This document shows positions 42,546 through 53,627 of a stretch of DNA of 64,000 bases, in pieces. Under the pieces are notes generated by a model. The model saw only the letters and a program-made list of their open reading frames with translations, had not been told where the DNA came from and made no database searches. The translations under genes were made by a program, and so were the position numbers. This DNA is from Chloroflexota bacterium (GTDB lineage Bacteria; Chloroflexota; Anaerolineae; JAAYZQ01). The DNA lies in NCBI GenBank assembly GCA_018606645.1, contig JAGVRI010000015.1, forward strand, positions 1 through 64,000. Reading direction: 5' to 3'. Within the stretch, counting starts at the first letter, position 1; every line of letters begins with the position of its first letter.

Positions 42546-42696
42546 TCGAAATTAGACCGCTCTCCGCACGCGGGAGTCGAGGCTTTAGCCGGTCAACCGC
42601 CTGAAGGCTCCACTCCCCCACCCGGAGTGGAGGCCTCCGCCACCGGCTCCTGGATATTTTCATCCCTCGTGGCGCCCCACCGGGCATGGCTACTCC
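42546..42696 (-). promoter_or_regulatory. Structured 5'-leader element, copy B
   Basis: Second copy of the element at 21750-21882, same orientation relative to its gene, about 27 nt before the DUF6506 start codon. Blocks shared with copy A run from GGAG-AGCCATGCCCGG through GTTGACCGGCTAAAGCC to GAGCGGTCTA. The difference lies mostly in a variable hairpin arm that is longer here (GGCCTCCACTCC with GGGAGTGGAGCC). This variation inside conserved helices points to a structured RNA. Confidence 0.6.
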
Positions 42697-43014
42697 TTCT
42701 GAACTCGCGTTTGCAGGTTTCGAGCTCAGTCGTTGCCCGAAGAGCGGGCGGCTGGCAGCCGCTTGTTTGGCGGCACTCGGGGTTTGAACCCGCCGTACTA
42801 TCATTTCGACCCCTATCCAGGACCCGCGCGTGCTGCCCAGCCATCCAACTCCCCAAACAGCCTTCCTCGTCCTCGCGCGGCAATGCACGGCCGCTTGGTC
42901 TTGCCGTGCGTGTCCGATGATCTCCCGGATGTCCATTCGTGATCTTCACGGTTCCCGACATCCGCCACCTGAATGATCACAACTCGACAGGCAGCCTCCC
43001 GCTGCGGCATGGTC
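42697..43014. other. Intergenic: leader of the DUF6506 transcript
   Basis: 318 nt of predicted leader with several hairpins, for example GGGTT/AACCC with CGGC/GCCG at about 42776-42797. A weak 122-residue frame exists on the minus strand (from 42961) whose product has a LDRGRND segment and Cys residues that recall the end of a TnpB protein; this may be decayed transposase sequence. Otherwise nothing recognised. Confidence 0.4.
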
Positions 43015-43043
43015 ATTATACACCCCAGCGACAAGGGTGTCAA
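43015..43043 (-). promoter_or_regulatory. Consensus promoter of the DUF6506 gene
   Basis: Minus strand: TTGACA (complement of 43038-43043), 17-nt spacer, TATAAT (complement of 43015-43020). The start near 43007 implies a leader of about 490 nt. Confidence 0.8.
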
Positions 43044-43090
43044 GGTGACCAGGAAACTGCCGGACTCCCTGTTTTTCTCCTCTCCTCGTT

Positions 43091-43119
43091 TTGACAGTTT
43101 CCCCGGTTCATGGTATCAT
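43091..43119 (+). promoter_or_regulatory. Promoter of the hrcA-grpE-dnaK-dnaJ operon
   Basis: TTGACA (43091-43096), 17-nt spacer, TATCAT (43114-43119), followed 14 nt on by the CIRCE operator. Confidence 0.85.
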
Positions 43120-43133
43120 GACTTGATAGGGAA

Positions 43134-43160
43134 TTAGCACTCGATATGAGAGAGTGCTAA
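43134..43160. promoter_or_regulatory. CIRCE operator (HrcA binding site)
   Basis: TTAGCACTC (43134-43142) and GAGTGCTAA (43152-43160) separated by exactly 9 bases, a perfect CIRCE element. HrcA, encoded 54 bases on, binds here and represses its own operon. Confidence 0.97.
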
Positions 43161-43214
43161 TCGCCGATCTAGAAGTCGATTTATGAACCGGAGGGGGATC
43201 AGAACGGGAGAGTC

Positions 43215-44252
43215 ATGGGCGATTTGACGCCACGCCAGCAACTGATTCTGGGTCTGGTGATCCGCGAGTATATTGCGACGGCGCAACCGGTCGGATCCAG
43301 GACCATTCAGGAGTATGGGCTGGGGGTCAGTTCGGCCACGATCCGCAATGAGATGGCCGTCCTGGAGGAGCAGGGGTACCTGACCCATCCTCACACCTCG
43401 GCCGGACGGGTGCCCACCGAGCAGGGCTACCGCTATTTTGTTGAGCACTTGATGCGCGAATCGCAACTGCCGGCTGATGAGCAGCGGACCATCCGCCACC
43501 AGTTCCACCAGGTCGGGGTAGACCTGGAGCAGTGGATGCGCCTCGCTGCCTCGGTCCTGGCGCGCACTGCCCAATCGGCCTCGGTCGTCACCAGCCCCAA
43601 AACCGAACAGTGCCGCTTCAAGCATCTGGAGCTGATCGCCATTCACGATACGATGGCCTTGCTGATCTTGGTCCTGGAAGGCGGGCTGGTCCGGCAGCAA
43701 ATGCTCACCCTGGATGAGGCGATGGATCAGGATACGCTGACCCAGATCGCCAACCGCCTGAACGATCTCTGCACCGGGCTTTCGGTCCATCGCATCAAGC
43801 TCCTGCGCCGCCAGTTGGGCGCCCTCGAACAGCAGGTCCTGGACGTGGTGGCGCAGATGATGCAGCGGGTGGACGAACAGGGCACCCTGAACCTCTACCG
43901 GGATGGATTGCTGAATATCCTGTACCAGCCCGAATTTGCCGTGCCGGAACGGGCCCGAACGGTGATCCAGATCTATGAGGACCGGACCTTCCTGGAAAGC
44001 CTGCTGACCGAGATGCTGGAGATCGGCGGGGTCCAGGTGATTATCGGAGGTGAAGGGCGGTGGGATGAACTGCGGGAGTGTAGCCTGATCGTGTCCCCCT
44101 ATGGCGTCAGCGGCGAAGCGACCGGAGCCCTGGGGGTGATGGGGCCGATGCGCATGCCCTACAGTCGTGCCATTTCTGCCGTCCGCTATGTGGCCAACCT
44201 GCTAAGCGACCTTTTCCGCGAGCTGTATCGCGGCACAGAAGTACCTACCTAG
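43215..44252 (+). CDS. hrcA: Heat-inducible transcriptional repressor HrcA
   Basis: 345-residue repressor of chaperone genes; needs GroEL to fold and falls off CIRCE under heat stress. N-terminal winged helix: LTPRQQLILGLVIREYIATAQPVGSRTI and VSSATIRNEMAVLEEQGYLTHPHTSAGRVPTEQGYRYFVEHL; a GAF-like domain follows (IYEDRTFLESLLTEMLEIGGVQVIIGGE) and the family C-terminus GVMGPMRMPYSRAISAVRYVA. It lies behind its own CIRCE and leads into grpE after 11 bases. Confidence 0.97.
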   Translation: MGDLTPRQQLILGLVIREYIATAQPVGSRTIQEYGLGVSSATIRNEMAVLEEQGYLTHPHTSAGRVPTEQGYRYFVEHLMRESQLPADEQRTIRHQFHQVGVDLEQWMRLAASVLARTAQSASVVTSPKTEQCRFKHLELIAIHDTMALLILVLEGGLVRQQMLTLDEAMDQDTLTQIANRLNDLCTGLSVHRIKLLRRQLGALEQQVLDVVAQMMQRVDEQGTLNLYRDGLLNILYQPEFAVPERARTVIQIYEDRTFLESLLTEMLEIGGVQVIIGGEGRWDELRECSLIVSPYGVSGEATGALGVMGPMRMPYSRAISAVRYVANLLSDLFRELYRGTEVPT

Positions 44253-44263
44253 GAGCAAGGACT

Positions 44264-44932
44264 ATGGTCGAAGAACACGTAGAAGAATCAGAGCAAGGTT
44301 CTGGAGAACAGACGCCGGAAAAGGAGGAGGTACCATCTGGTGAAACTACGGTTGTCGAGAGCGTCGAGGTAGAAGTCAAGCCCGATCCGCTCACTGCTCT
44401 TACTCAAGAGCTGGAAGAGACACGGGCCAAGGCCGCCGAGTATCTGGACGGCTGGCAACGGGCCAGGGCCGAGCTGCTCAACGCTCGCAAGCGCTTCCAG
44501 CGCGAACAGGAACAAGCGTATGACCAAGCGCGGGGCGATGTCCTCGTCCACCTCTTGCCCATCGTGGACGATTTCGAACGGGCCTTCGAGACGTTGCCCC
44601 ATAATCTATCCGGCCTGACCTGGATCCAGGGCATCTGGCTCATCCATCGGAAACTGCAACTGCTGCTGGAGCAGCAGGGAGTCACGCCCATCGAGGCGGT
44701 CGGCCAGAAGTTCGACCCCCTCATCCATGAAGCCGTGACCCACGAACCGTCCGAGGTGCCGGAGGGGACGATTATCAGCGAACTGCAGAAGGGATACAAG
44801 CTGGGCGAGCGGGTGTTGCGTCCGGCCATGGTGCGCGTCTCTTCGGGGCCTTCTCAGCCGGCAGCCACGGAGGAAAAGCCGCCAGAGGTCCAGGAGGCTG
44901 AGGCCAGCCCTTCCACTCCGCCGGAACCTTAA
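44264..44932 (+). CDS. grpE: Nucleotide exchange factor GrpE
   Basis: 222 residues. Acidic, disordered N-terminus (about 1-50), long dimer-forming coiled coil ([33 protein letters not shown]), and a beta domain with the family signature ([48 protein letters not shown]). It releases ADP from DnaK. The C-terminal tail of about 25 residues ([13 protein letters not shown]) is Pro/Glu-rich. dnaK follows after 31 bases. Confidence 0.97.
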   Translation: MVEEHVEESEQGSGEQTPEKEEVPSGETTVVESVEVEVKPDPLTALTQELEETRAKAAEYLDGWQRARAELLNARKRFQREQEQAYDQARGDVLVHLLPIVDDFERAFETLPHNLSGLTWIQGIWLIHRKLQLLLEQQGVTPIEAVGQKFDPLIHEAVTHEPSEVPEGTIISELQKGYKLGERVLRPAMVRVSSGPSQPAATEEKPPEVQEAEASPSTPPEP

Positions 44933-44963
44933 GAAACGAATCCGACTCAAAGGAGAACCAATT

Positions 44964-46853
<1,890 letters not shown>

Positions 46854-46914
46854 GAAAAGCGCACGAGGGTTTTGCCGGGCCCTCTGTGGCCCGTGTCCCT
46901 AGAGCGGAACCGGC

Positions 46915-48036
46915 ATGAGCGCGAAACGAGACTATTATGAAGTCCTGGGGGTCAGCCGCCAGGCGACGGAAGAGGAGATCAAAAAGGCCTTCCGTCGCCT
47001 GGCCCGCCAGTATCACCCCGATGTCAACAAGAGCCCGGACGCTGAGGCACGGTTCAAGGAGATCAACGAGGCCTATGAGGTCCTCTCCGACCGGGAGAAA
47101 CGGGCCATGTACGATCGCTTTGGCCACGCCGGACCTCAGGCCGGATTTGGGGGCTTTACTGATTTTGGGTTCGGCGGCTTTGAAGATCTCTTTGAGAGCT
47201 TTTTCGGGGGGATGCGGCCCGGGGCGGCGACGCGCAAAGGTCCCACGCGGGGCGCCGATCTGCGGTACGACCTGACCATCGAGTTCGAGGAAGCGGTCTT
47301 TGGCTGCGAAAAGGAAATCCTGGTCCCGCGCCACGAAACCTGTCCCCAATGTCAAGGGAGCGGAGCCGAACCGGGCACCTATCCCATCCGTTGTCCCCAG
47401 TGCAACGGCACCGGCGAGATCCGTCGCCAGCAACAGACCTTCCTGGGCTCTTTTGTTCAGGTCACCACCTGTCCTCGGTGCCAGGGGGAGCGCGAAATCG
47501 TCACCACCCCCTGTACCCTGTGCCGGGGCCGTAAGGTGATCCAGGTGGAGCGGCCCATCCTGGTCAAGATCCCGGCCGGCGTGGATGAAGGCACCCGCAT
47601 CCGTCTGTCCGGCGAAGGGGAGCCAGGCGAACGCGGCGGGCCTCCCGGCAATCTGTATGTCGTCCTGCATGTCAAGCCCCATGAATTCTTCCGCCGCGAC
47701 GAAAACAACATTCTGCTGGAACTGGATATCAACGTTGCCCAGGCCGCTCTGGGAGACAAGATCAAAGTGCCCACTCTGGACGGCGAAGAGGAACTGGTCA
47801 TCCCGCCGGGAACGCAGAGCGGCGAAGCGTTCCGAATTCGGGGAAAGGGAGTGCCTTATCTGCGCCGCAACGGGCGCGGGGACCAGCTCGTCCTGGTCCA
47901 TGTGCTGATCCCTACCCGGTTGAACGGACAACAAAAGAAGCTGTTTGAAGAATTGAGCAAGACGCTGGGCAAAGAGGTCGTCCATCAACCCGAAAAGGGC
48001 CTGTTCCAAAAGATCAAAGACGCGCTGGGGATGTAG
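46915..48036 (+). CDS. dnaJ: Chaperone DnaJ (Hsp40)
   Basis: 373 residues. J domain 4-70 with HPD (YHPDVNKSP), Gly/Phe-rich linker ([23 protein letters not shown]), zinc domain with four Cys pairs ([32 protein letters not shown]), two beta domains and a C-terminal dimerisation region. The third and fourth zinc motifs deviate from CxxCxGxG in the last Gly, as is common. Stimulates DnaK ATPase and delivers clients. Confidence 0.97.
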   Translation: MSAKRDYYEVLGVSRQATEEEIKKAFRRLARQYHPDVNKSPDAEARFKEINEAYEVLSDREKRAMYDRFGHAGPQAGFGGFTDFGFGGFEDLFESFFGGMRPGAATRKGPTRGADLRYDLTIEFEEAVFGCEKEILVPRHETCPQCQGSGAEPGTYPIRCPQCNGTGEIRRQQQTFLGSFVQVTTCPRCQGEREIVTTPCTLCRGRKVIQVERPILVKIPAGVDEGTRIRLSGEGEPGERGGPPGNLYVVLHVKPHEFFRRDENNILLELDINVAQAALGDKIKVPTLDGEEELVIPPGTQSGEAFRIRGKGVPYLRRNGRGDQLVLVHVLIPTRLNGQQKKLFEELSKTLGKEVVHQPEKGLFQKIKDALGM

Positions 48037-48070
48037 GGACCTTTCGACAGACGGTCAAAACCTCGCCCGT

Positions 48071-48114
48071 AGGGAGGCAACCATCGAACACGCTGTGGTC
48101 GCCTGTTCCTCCCT
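48071..48114 (+). other. Hairpin in the dnaJ-prmA gap
   Basis: AGGGA (48071-48075) pairs with TCCCT (48110-48114) and GGCAACCA (48076-48083) with TGGTCGCC (48096-48103), one mismatch. There is no T run, so it may be a processing site or a leader structure of prmA rather than a terminator. Confidence 0.35.
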
Positions 48115-48207
48115 GTGCACAGGCGCGTCGGCGCAGTTCGACGTCCAGAAGCCCTTCGGGGGCAACTGCAATCGTTATTCAACTTCTTGAGGAAAGGCAA
48201 GCTCCGG

Positions 48208-49152
48208 TTGGACTGGCTGGAATTCAGCGTAGAGGTAGACGGCGAGACGGCAGAAGCGGTGGCCGAGCTGTTGAACCGCTACAGCCCGGGAGGGGTGGCC
48301 ATCGAAACCCGGCTCGATTGTTTTGAGGACGAACTGCCCGCTGCGGCAGCCTTTCCCAAGGTAGTGGTCAAAACCTACCTGCCTCTCGATGAGACGGCTG
48401 ACGAGGTCCGTCGCCGCCTGGAGGAAGGGCTGTGGCATCTGAGGCAGATCCAGCCTCTGCCCGAACCGGTGGTCCGTGTCCTGGCCGAGGAGGACTGGGC
48501 CGAGGCCTGGAAGAAACATTACTCCCGGCTGCGGGTGGGGCAGCGCACGGTGATCGTCCCAGCCTGGGAGGAGTACGCTCCGGCCCCTGATGAAGTAGTG
48601 ATCCGCCTCGAACCGGGAATGGCCTTTGGCACTGGACTGCATCCGACCACCCGCCTTTGCCTGCAGGCCCTGGAACGGATCGTCTGGCCGGGCTGCTCCG
48701 TTCTGGACGTAGGCACCGGATCGGGGGTGCTGGCCATTGCCGCCGCCAAACAGGGCGCGCGGTCCGTCCTGGCCCTGGATGCCGATCCGGTGGCTGTGGC
48801 TGCGGCCGGGGAGAATGTGGCCCGGAACCAGGTTGCCGAAGTGGTTCGCGTCGTGCATGGCACCCTGCCCGGCGGGGCAGAGGTGAACTGGTTATGGACC
48901 GTGGACCACGCGCCCGAGCTGGTGGAGAGCGGTCAATTTGACCTGGTCCTGATCAACATCCTGGCCTCGGCGATCATCCAGATGGCCCCTGCCCTGGCCG
49001 CGCGGCTGGCTCCTGGCGGGTGGTTGATCGGCGCCGGGCTGATCGAAAGCCAGGCGCCCGAGGTGGTGGACAGCCTGGCGAGGCAAGGGCTCCGGGTGAT
49101 CGAACAAATCCGGGAACAAGATTGGGTCGCGTTGCTGGCCCGGCGAGGGTAG
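48208..49152 (+). CDS. prmA: Ribosomal protein L11 methyltransferase
   Basis: Trimethylates L11. 314 residues from TTG 48208 (LDWLEFSVEVDGETAEAVAELL is the normal PrmA start); the frame runs upstream without support. SAM domain: LEPGMAFGTGLHPTTRLCL, VLDVGTGSGVLAIAAAK and VLALDADPVAV, with DLVLINILASAI as the NIxA catalytic segment. The prmA-rsmE order after dnaJ is the same as in many Firmicutes. Confidence 0.93.
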   Translation: MDWLEFSVEVDGETAEAVAELLNRYSPGGVAIETRLDCFEDELPAAAAFPKVVVKTYLPLDETADEVRRRLEEGLWHLRQIQPLPEPVVRVLAEEDWAEAWKKHYSRLRVGQRTVIVPAWEEYAPAPDEVVIRLEPGMAFGTGLHPTTRLCLQALERIVWPGCSVLDVGTGSGVLAIAAAKQGARSVLALDADPVAVAAAGENVARNQVAEVVRVVHGTLPGGAEVNWLWTVDHAPELVESGQFDLVLINILASAIIQMAPALAARLAPGGWLIGAGLIESQAPEVVDSLARQGLRVIEQIREQDWVALLARRG

Positions 49153-49155
49153 AGC

Positions 49156-49923
49156 ATGACCATGCACCGTTTCTTTATCCCACCCGACTGGATCCAGGGT
49201 GACCAGGTCACGGTGACCGGACCCCAGGCGCACCAGATGATCCACGTCCTCCGCCTGCGTCCGGGCGATGAGGTGGTTTTCCTGGACAACTCCGGGTGGG
49301 AGATCCGGACCCGACTGGTCGCGCTGGATCGGGACACGGTGCAGGGAGAGGTGGTACAGCGCCAACTGGCCGGCGCCGAGCCTCGGACCAAGATCAGCCT
49401 TTACCAGGGAGTGCTCAAAAGTAAGCAATTTGAGCTGATCCTGCAAAAGGGCACCGAACTGGGCCTGGTGGAATTTGTGCCCATCATTTCGGAGCGGTGT
49501 GTGGTCTCCGATCTGGACGCCGTGGAAAAAAAGTATCGCCGCTGGGAGTCCATTATCCAGGAAGCGGCAGAACAATGCGGTCGTGGTCGAAAACCGGTCT
49601 TGCGTCCCGCCCTCCTCTTTTTGCAGGCGTGTGAACGGGCCAAGCAGTCCGGAGCGCTGTCGCTCATCCCTTGGGAAGGAGAACGGCGGACCCATCTGCG
49701 CCAGTTGTTGCGCCATGCCCCCTCCGAACGAAGAATGAGCTGGCCCCCTTTTTCGATCAATCTCCTGATCGGGCCGGAAGGCGGTTTTGCCCCAGCCGAG
49801 ATGGTCATCGCCCGAAACTACGGTCTGGTGCCGGTGTCCTTGGGTCCGCGCATCCTGCGGGCGGAAACAGCCGGGCTGGTCGCCGCCGCCGCGATTCTGT
49901 ACGAACTGGGCGATCTAGGCTGA
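49156..49923 (+). CDS. rsmE: 16S rRNA m3U1498 methyltransferase RsmE
   Basis: 255-residue SPOUT methyltransferase that methylates N3 of U1498. N-terminal PUA-like RNA-binding domain (MHRFFIPPDWIQGDQVTVTG, HQMIHVLRLRPGDEVVF), then SPOUT knot motifs LLIGPEGGF and SLGPRILRAETA, and VLKSKQFELILQKGTELGLVEFVPI. It starts 3 bases after prmA. Confidence 0.95.
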   Translation: MTMHRFFIPPDWIQGDQVTVTGPQAHQMIHVLRLRPGDEVVFLDNSGWEIRTRLVALDRDTVQGEVVQRQLAGAEPRTKISLYQGVLKSKQFELILQKGTELGLVEFVPIISERCVVSDLDAVEKKYRRWESIIQEAAEQCGRGRKPVLRPALLFLQACERAKQSGALSLIPWEGERRTHLRQLLRHAPSERRMSWPPFSINLLIGPEGGFAPAEMVIARNYGLVPVSLGPRILRAETAGLVAAAAILYELGDLG

Positions 49924-49937
49924 GCCTGGGCAGCCGG

Positions 49938-51059
49938 TTATAATTGATCCAGGAGCTGGTACAGGTCCTCTTCGGTGTTATAGAAGTGGGGCGAGACGCG
50001 GATCACCTCCCCGCGCAGCGAGATGATCACCCCAGCCGCCAGGAGGCGTTCAGCCAGCACCCCGGACGGAACCTGAGGATGACGAAAACAGACGATGCCC
50101 GAACGCTCACGCCGATGAGCAATGGGCGTCTCGATCGAGCAATTCCGGACCTGCAAGCCGGCGATGAGAACATCGGTCAGAGCCAGGATGCGGGCCTCGA
50201 TTTCCGCCAGCCCCACCGATAGAAGCAACTCGATGGCCGCGCCCATGCCGATCAGGCCGACATGGTGGAGGGAGCCGGGCTCAAACCGTTCGCCGCTGTC
50301 CCGCAAGGGGGAGTCGTAGCGGAAATAGTCGTCCCGATCGACTACGCCCCGCCAGCCGGTCATCACCGGTTCCAACCTAGGGATCATCTCCCGCCGCACA
50401 TAGAGGAACCCGGCCCCGATCGGGCCGAGCATCCATTTGGCTGCGTGGGTGGCCAGGAAATCCACCGGGGTGTCGGCCACGCTGAACTGGAGTGCGCCCA
50501 GCCCCTGGATGCCATCCACGCACAGATAGGCCCCTCGCTGGTGGCAGAGGTCAGCCAGGGCGTCGAGATCGTTGCGGTAGCCGGTGCTAAACTCGACGAA
50601 ACTGATGGCTACCAGACGGGTGCGCCTATCCATCAGGCCGGCCACATCCTCCACCCGGATCCGATGGCCACGGGCGGGAGCAAAGCGCACTTCCACGCCC
50701 CGTCGTTGGACGTTGAGCCAGGGATAGACGTTGGCCGGAAACTCGGTCTCGGCGCAGATCAGATTATCGCCCGGCCGCCAGTCCAGACCGGCCGCCACAA
50801 TATTCAACCCGTGGGACACGCTGCTGGTGAACACAATTTCGTCACGGTGGGCGCCGATCAGGCGCGCTGCCAGGCGGCGGATCTCTTCTAGCCGGTCATC
50901 CCAATCAACCAGGGCCTGGCTGCCAGATCGGGCCTGATCGGCCAGATAGCGGTCCATCGCCTGGACCACCGGGGCCGGCAAGGCTGCCGCCGAGGCGTGG
51001 TTCAGGTAGGCATAATGTTGGGTCACCGGGAACAGCGAACGGGCGTCAATCGGGTCCAT
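49938..51059 (-). CDS. PLP-dependent class V aminotransferase (cysteine desulfurase/epimerase-like)
   Basis: 373 residues. NifS/IPNS-epimerase fold: YLNHASAAALPAPVVQAM, GDNLICAETEFPANVYPW, ISFVEFSTGYRNDLDALADLCHQRGAYLCVDGIQGLG and the PLP Lys in LATHAAKWMLGP. It is of the isopenicillin-N-epimerase-like class; the conserved catalytic Cys loop of cysteine desulfurases is not apparent, so the substrate is unknown. Last gene of a leftward group with a sirtuin and endonuclease V. Confidence 0.85.
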   Translation of the reverse strand: MDPIDARSLFPVTQHYAYLNHASAAALPAPVVQAMDRYLADQARSGSQALVDWDDRLEEIRRLAARLIGAHRDEIVFTSSVSHGLNIVAAGLDWRPGDNLICAETEFPANVYPWLNVQRRGVEVRFAPARGHRIRVEDVAGLMDRRTRLVAISFVEFSTGYRNDLDALADLCHQRGAYLCVDGIQGLGALQFSVADTPVDFLATHAAKWMLGPIGAGFLYVRREMIPRLEPVMTGWRGVVDRDDYFRYDSPLRDSGERFEPGSLHHVGLIGMGAAIELLLSVGLAEIEARILALTDVLIAGLQVRNCSIETPIAHRRERSGIVCFRHPQVPSGVLAERLLAAGVIISLRGEVIRVSPHFYNTEEDLYQLLDQL

Positions 51060-51089
51060 TCATTGCCTGCCGAGAGCGAGTAGCTACAT

Positions 51090-51854
51090 TCAGCTTGGTG
51101 AGTCCAGTGCTTCCACAATCCGAGGCAGGATTTCGGCCACGTCTCCATGGATCACGACCTCGGCGTGGCGGTCAAAGGCCGTGGGTTGGAGGTTAATGAT
51201 CATGCCCTTGGCGCCGCTCTTGACCGCCAGGAACGGGATATCGGCCGCCGGCGCGACCTCCAGCGACGATCCGGAGACCAGCATGAGGTCGCAGCGGCGA
51301 GCTTCTTCCATCGCCTGGTTGAACACTCGAACGGGCAACTGCTCTCCAAACAGGATGACATTGGGTTTGAGGGTGCCGCCGCATTCGCACACCGGGACCC
51401 TGCCGTCAAGCAACGAACGGATCATGCCTGGGTCCACGGGCACCGCTTTGTAGCAGCGGATACAGGTTGCCTCCCGCATATGACCGTGCAATTCCAACAC
51501 CCGCCGTGACCCGGCCCGCTGCTGGAGGTTGTCGATGTTCTGGGTGATGACGACTTTGAGATATCCCATTTCTTCCAGGTGCGCCAGAGCCTGATGCGCT
51601 GGATTGGGAGTAGCGTGGAGCAGCGTCTCGATCAGAGGCCGGATCCAGTCATAGAAGGTCCGGGGGTTTAGACGAAAGGCCCAGATGGAGGCGACCAGCA
51701 TCGGGTTGTCTTTTTCCCATAAGCCGGAGCCTGGGCTGCGAAAATCAGGGATGCCAGACGCCGTGCTCTGACCGGCGCCGGTGAACGCGACCATGTGGCG
51801 GGAACGGCGGATCAATTCTACCGCACGTTGGATCTGAGCGTCCAGGCTCATCAT
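51090..51854 (-). CDS. cobB: Sirtuin NAD-dependent protein deacylase
   Basis: 254 residues from ATG 51854 (GGAG upstream; a TTG at 51872 overlapping the previous stop is possible). NAD motif GAGQSTASGIPDFRSPG, LVVITQN-type TQNIDNLQQRAG, catalytic His in LELHGHM, zinc Cys CIRC and CECGG, and SGSSLEVAPAADIPF. Removes acyl groups from Lys using NAD. The Tyr/Arg pair of desuccinylating CobB is not evident, so simple deacetylase is more likely. Confidence 0.93.
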   Translation of the reverse strand: MMSLDAQIQRAVELIRRSRHMVAFTGAGQSTASGIPDFRSPGSGLWEKDNPMLVASIWAFRLNPRTFYDWIRPLIETLLHATPNPAHQALAHLEEMGYLKVVITQNIDNLQQRAGSRRVLELHGHMREATCIRCYKAVPVDPGMIRSLLDGRVPVCECGGTLKPNVILFGEQLPVRVFNQAMEEARRCDLMLVSGSSLEVAPAADIPFLAVKSGAKGMIINLQPTAFDRHAEVVIHGDVAEILPRIVEALDSPS

Positions 51855-51868
51855 GCACTCCAGATGCG

Positions 51869-52567
51869 TCAAAATAGACGGAGTTGTTGCTGTCCGATCG
51901 GCAATTCCTCTCCCGCCGCCACCTGATGCGCGTAGCGGGTGGTCTCGGGCAGGCGGTGGTGCCGGGTGCAGCGAAGGACAAACTCGATCGCCGTCGGCAA
52001 GTCAACCCGATGGCCGATAGAGACATAGATCGGCTGAACTCCAGGCCGTGTGCGGAGGACCGCCCCCACCATCTCCTCGCCGTCATAGAGGGGCGCCCAG
52101 TCGCCGGCGGCATCCCCCGGTGGATCGTGCACTCCGATCAGCCGCGATTTGGCGCAACCGATGCTGGGCCAGTCCAGGATCACCCCCAGATGAGAGGCCA
52201 GGCCCAGGCGACGAGGATGGGCCCGGCCCTGGGCATCAAAAATCAACAGGTCCGGCCAGGTGGAGAGCCGTTCCAGGGCAGCCAGCACGCTCGGTCCCTC
52301 GCGAAAGGCCAACAACCCCGGCACATAGGGAAAGGTGATGGGCACCTCAGCGCAGGCCGAATCGAGCGGTTCCAGGGAGGGGAAGCGCAGCACCACTACG
52401 GCAGCCCGCGCGATTTCCCCACGAAACCCGACATCGATCCCGGCGATGGTCTGGATGGCAGCGGGATCAAAGGTGAGTTCCGCGATCACCTGCGCGGCCA
52501 GCCTGGCCTGTAACGCCCTTGCCTCTTCCACACTCAGGTCCCAGGGATGGGAGACCGCCAGTTTCAT
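51869..52567 (-). CDS. nfi: Endonuclease V
   Basis: Deoxyinosine-specific repair endonuclease. 232 residues from ATG 52567 (the open frame runs on upstream through the promoter). Family motifs: IAGIDVGFRGEIARAAVVVL (catalytic Asp in the RNase H-like fold), FREGPSVLAALERL (catalytic Glu), LLIFDAQGRAHPRRLGLASHLG and PIYVSIGHRVDLPTA. Own promoter at 52587-52615, divergent from the acyltransferase gene. Confidence 0.94.
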   Translation of the reverse strand: MKLAVSHPWDLSVEEARALQARLAAQVIAELTFDPAAIQTIAGIDVGFRGEIARAAVVVLRFPSLEPLDSACAEVPITFPYVPGLLAFREGPSVLAALERLSTWPDLLIFDAQGRAHPRRLGLASHLGVILDWPSIGCAKSRLIGVHDPPGDAAGDWAPLYDGEEMVGAVLRTRPGVQPIYVSIGHRVDLPTAIEFVLRCTRHHRLPETTRYAHQVAAGEELPIGQQQLRLF

Positions 52568-52586
52568 ATCCTCTGCTCCATGCACC

Positions 52587-52615
52587 ACTTTAGCATAAAA
52601 CCGGCCCTTTGACAA
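52587..52615 (-). promoter_or_regulatory. Promoter of nfi
   Basis: Minus strand: TTGTCA (complement of 52610-52615), 17-nt spacer, TAAAGT (complement of 52587-52592). Its -35 lies 2 nt from the -35 of the divergent promoter. Confidence 0.6.
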
Positions 52616-52617
52616 GC

Positions 52618-52646
52618 TTGACAGGCGAATTCTTTTACGGTAAGAT
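52618..52646 (+). promoter_or_regulatory. Promoter of the acyltransferase gene
   Basis: TTGACA (52618-52623), 17-nt spacer, TAAGAT (52641-52646); start about 52653, 18 nt before ATG 52671. Confidence 0.7.
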
Positions 52647-52670
52647 GCGACGGGATTGAGGCAACAAACG

Positions 52671-53561
52671 ATGGATCGGCTGCGTGATTTTTTCATTTAC
52701 GCGTCGTATCGCTTCCTCGGTGCTCTGGCCGGCCCGATGCCTCCCTGGCTCGGCTACTGGCTGGCCAGACCCATTGGCTGGCTGTTGTACTTCCTTCACT
52801 GCCGGCTGCGCAAGGTCCTGCGCCATAACATCCGCCATGTCCTGGGTCCAGGAGCGGATCGGAGCCAGGTGGAGGCGGTGGTCCGTCGGACCTGCGTGAA
52901 TATCATCAAAGGCCATTATGATCTGTTCCGGCTCAGCCGGCTCAACCACGACCAGATCAAAGCCCTGACGCGCATTGAAGGATTTGAGCATATCCAGCAG
53001 GCCCTGGCTCAAGGACGAGGGGTCGTGGTGGTCTCGGCCCATGTGGGGAACGTGGACCTGGTTGGCCAGATTCCGATGGCCTATGGAGTGCCCATGACCG
53101 CTGCTGCTCTCCACACCAGACCGGAACGACTCTTCCGCTATGTCCTTGGCCTCCGGCAAAGTGGTGGGTTGCGCCTGATCCCTTCGGATGCGCCGATGAT
53201 CGGCCTGTTCCGCGCCCTGAAGCGCGGCGAAATCGTTGCCCTGCCGTGCGATCTGAACGTGGCCGATAGCAGCCGGAAGGTGAACTTTTTCGACGAGCCC
53301 ACCGAACTGCCGGACGGACCGGTGCGGGTGGCGTTGCGCACCGGCGCGGCGCTGATCCCGGCGTTTGTGTCCCGCCTGCCCGATGATACATTTTTGGTTC
53401 GAGTCGAGCCGCCTCTATCTCTGCCCGTGACAGACGATGAAGAGATGGCTGTCGCAGCGGGGATGGAGAAGGTGGTTGCGGCCATGGAGCGGCACATTGC
53501 CCAGCATCCAGACCAGTGGCTGGTGGCCCGACCGATATGGCCCATGAACTCGCCCCATTGA
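52671..53561 (+). CDS. LpxL/HtrB-family lipid acyltransferase (PatA-like)
   Basis: 296 residues, ATG 52671 with GAGG upstream. N-terminal membrane segment (WLGYWLARPIGWLLYFL), catalytic HxxxxD as SAHVGNVDL, and GLFRALKRGEIVALPCDLNV. In Gram-negatives this family acylates lipid A; in actinobacteria PatA acylates phosphatidylinositol mannosides. Next to a CDP-alcohol phosphotransferase, an inositol or glycolipid acyltransferase is more likely than a lipid A one. Confidence 0.88.
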   Translation: MDRLRDFFIYASYRFLGALAGPMPPWLGYWLARPIGWLLYFLHCRLRKVLRHNIRHVLGPGADRSQVEAVVRRTCVNIIKGHYDLFRLSRLNHDQIKALTRIEGFEHIQQALAQGRGVVVVSAHVGNVDLVGQIPMAYGVPMTAAALHTRPERLFRYVLGLRQSGGLRLIPSDAPMIGLFRALKRGEIVALPCDLNVADSSRKVNFFDEPTELPDGPVRVALRTGAALIPAFVSRLPDDTFLVRVEPPLSLPVTDDEEMAVAAGMEKVVAAMERHIAQHPDQWLVARPIWPMNSPH

Positions 53562-53627
53562 GTGGAACCGGGCGCGTTGTTCCTGGGAGCTGAACGAGAC
53601 CCCCTGGAGTACCGGAGGAAAGAACCC

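Noticed and set aside
42770-42800. tRNA-like T arm (GGGTTCAAACCC) in the leader of the DUF6506 gene
   Set aside because: No matching acceptor, D or anticodon arms; it is just a hairpin.
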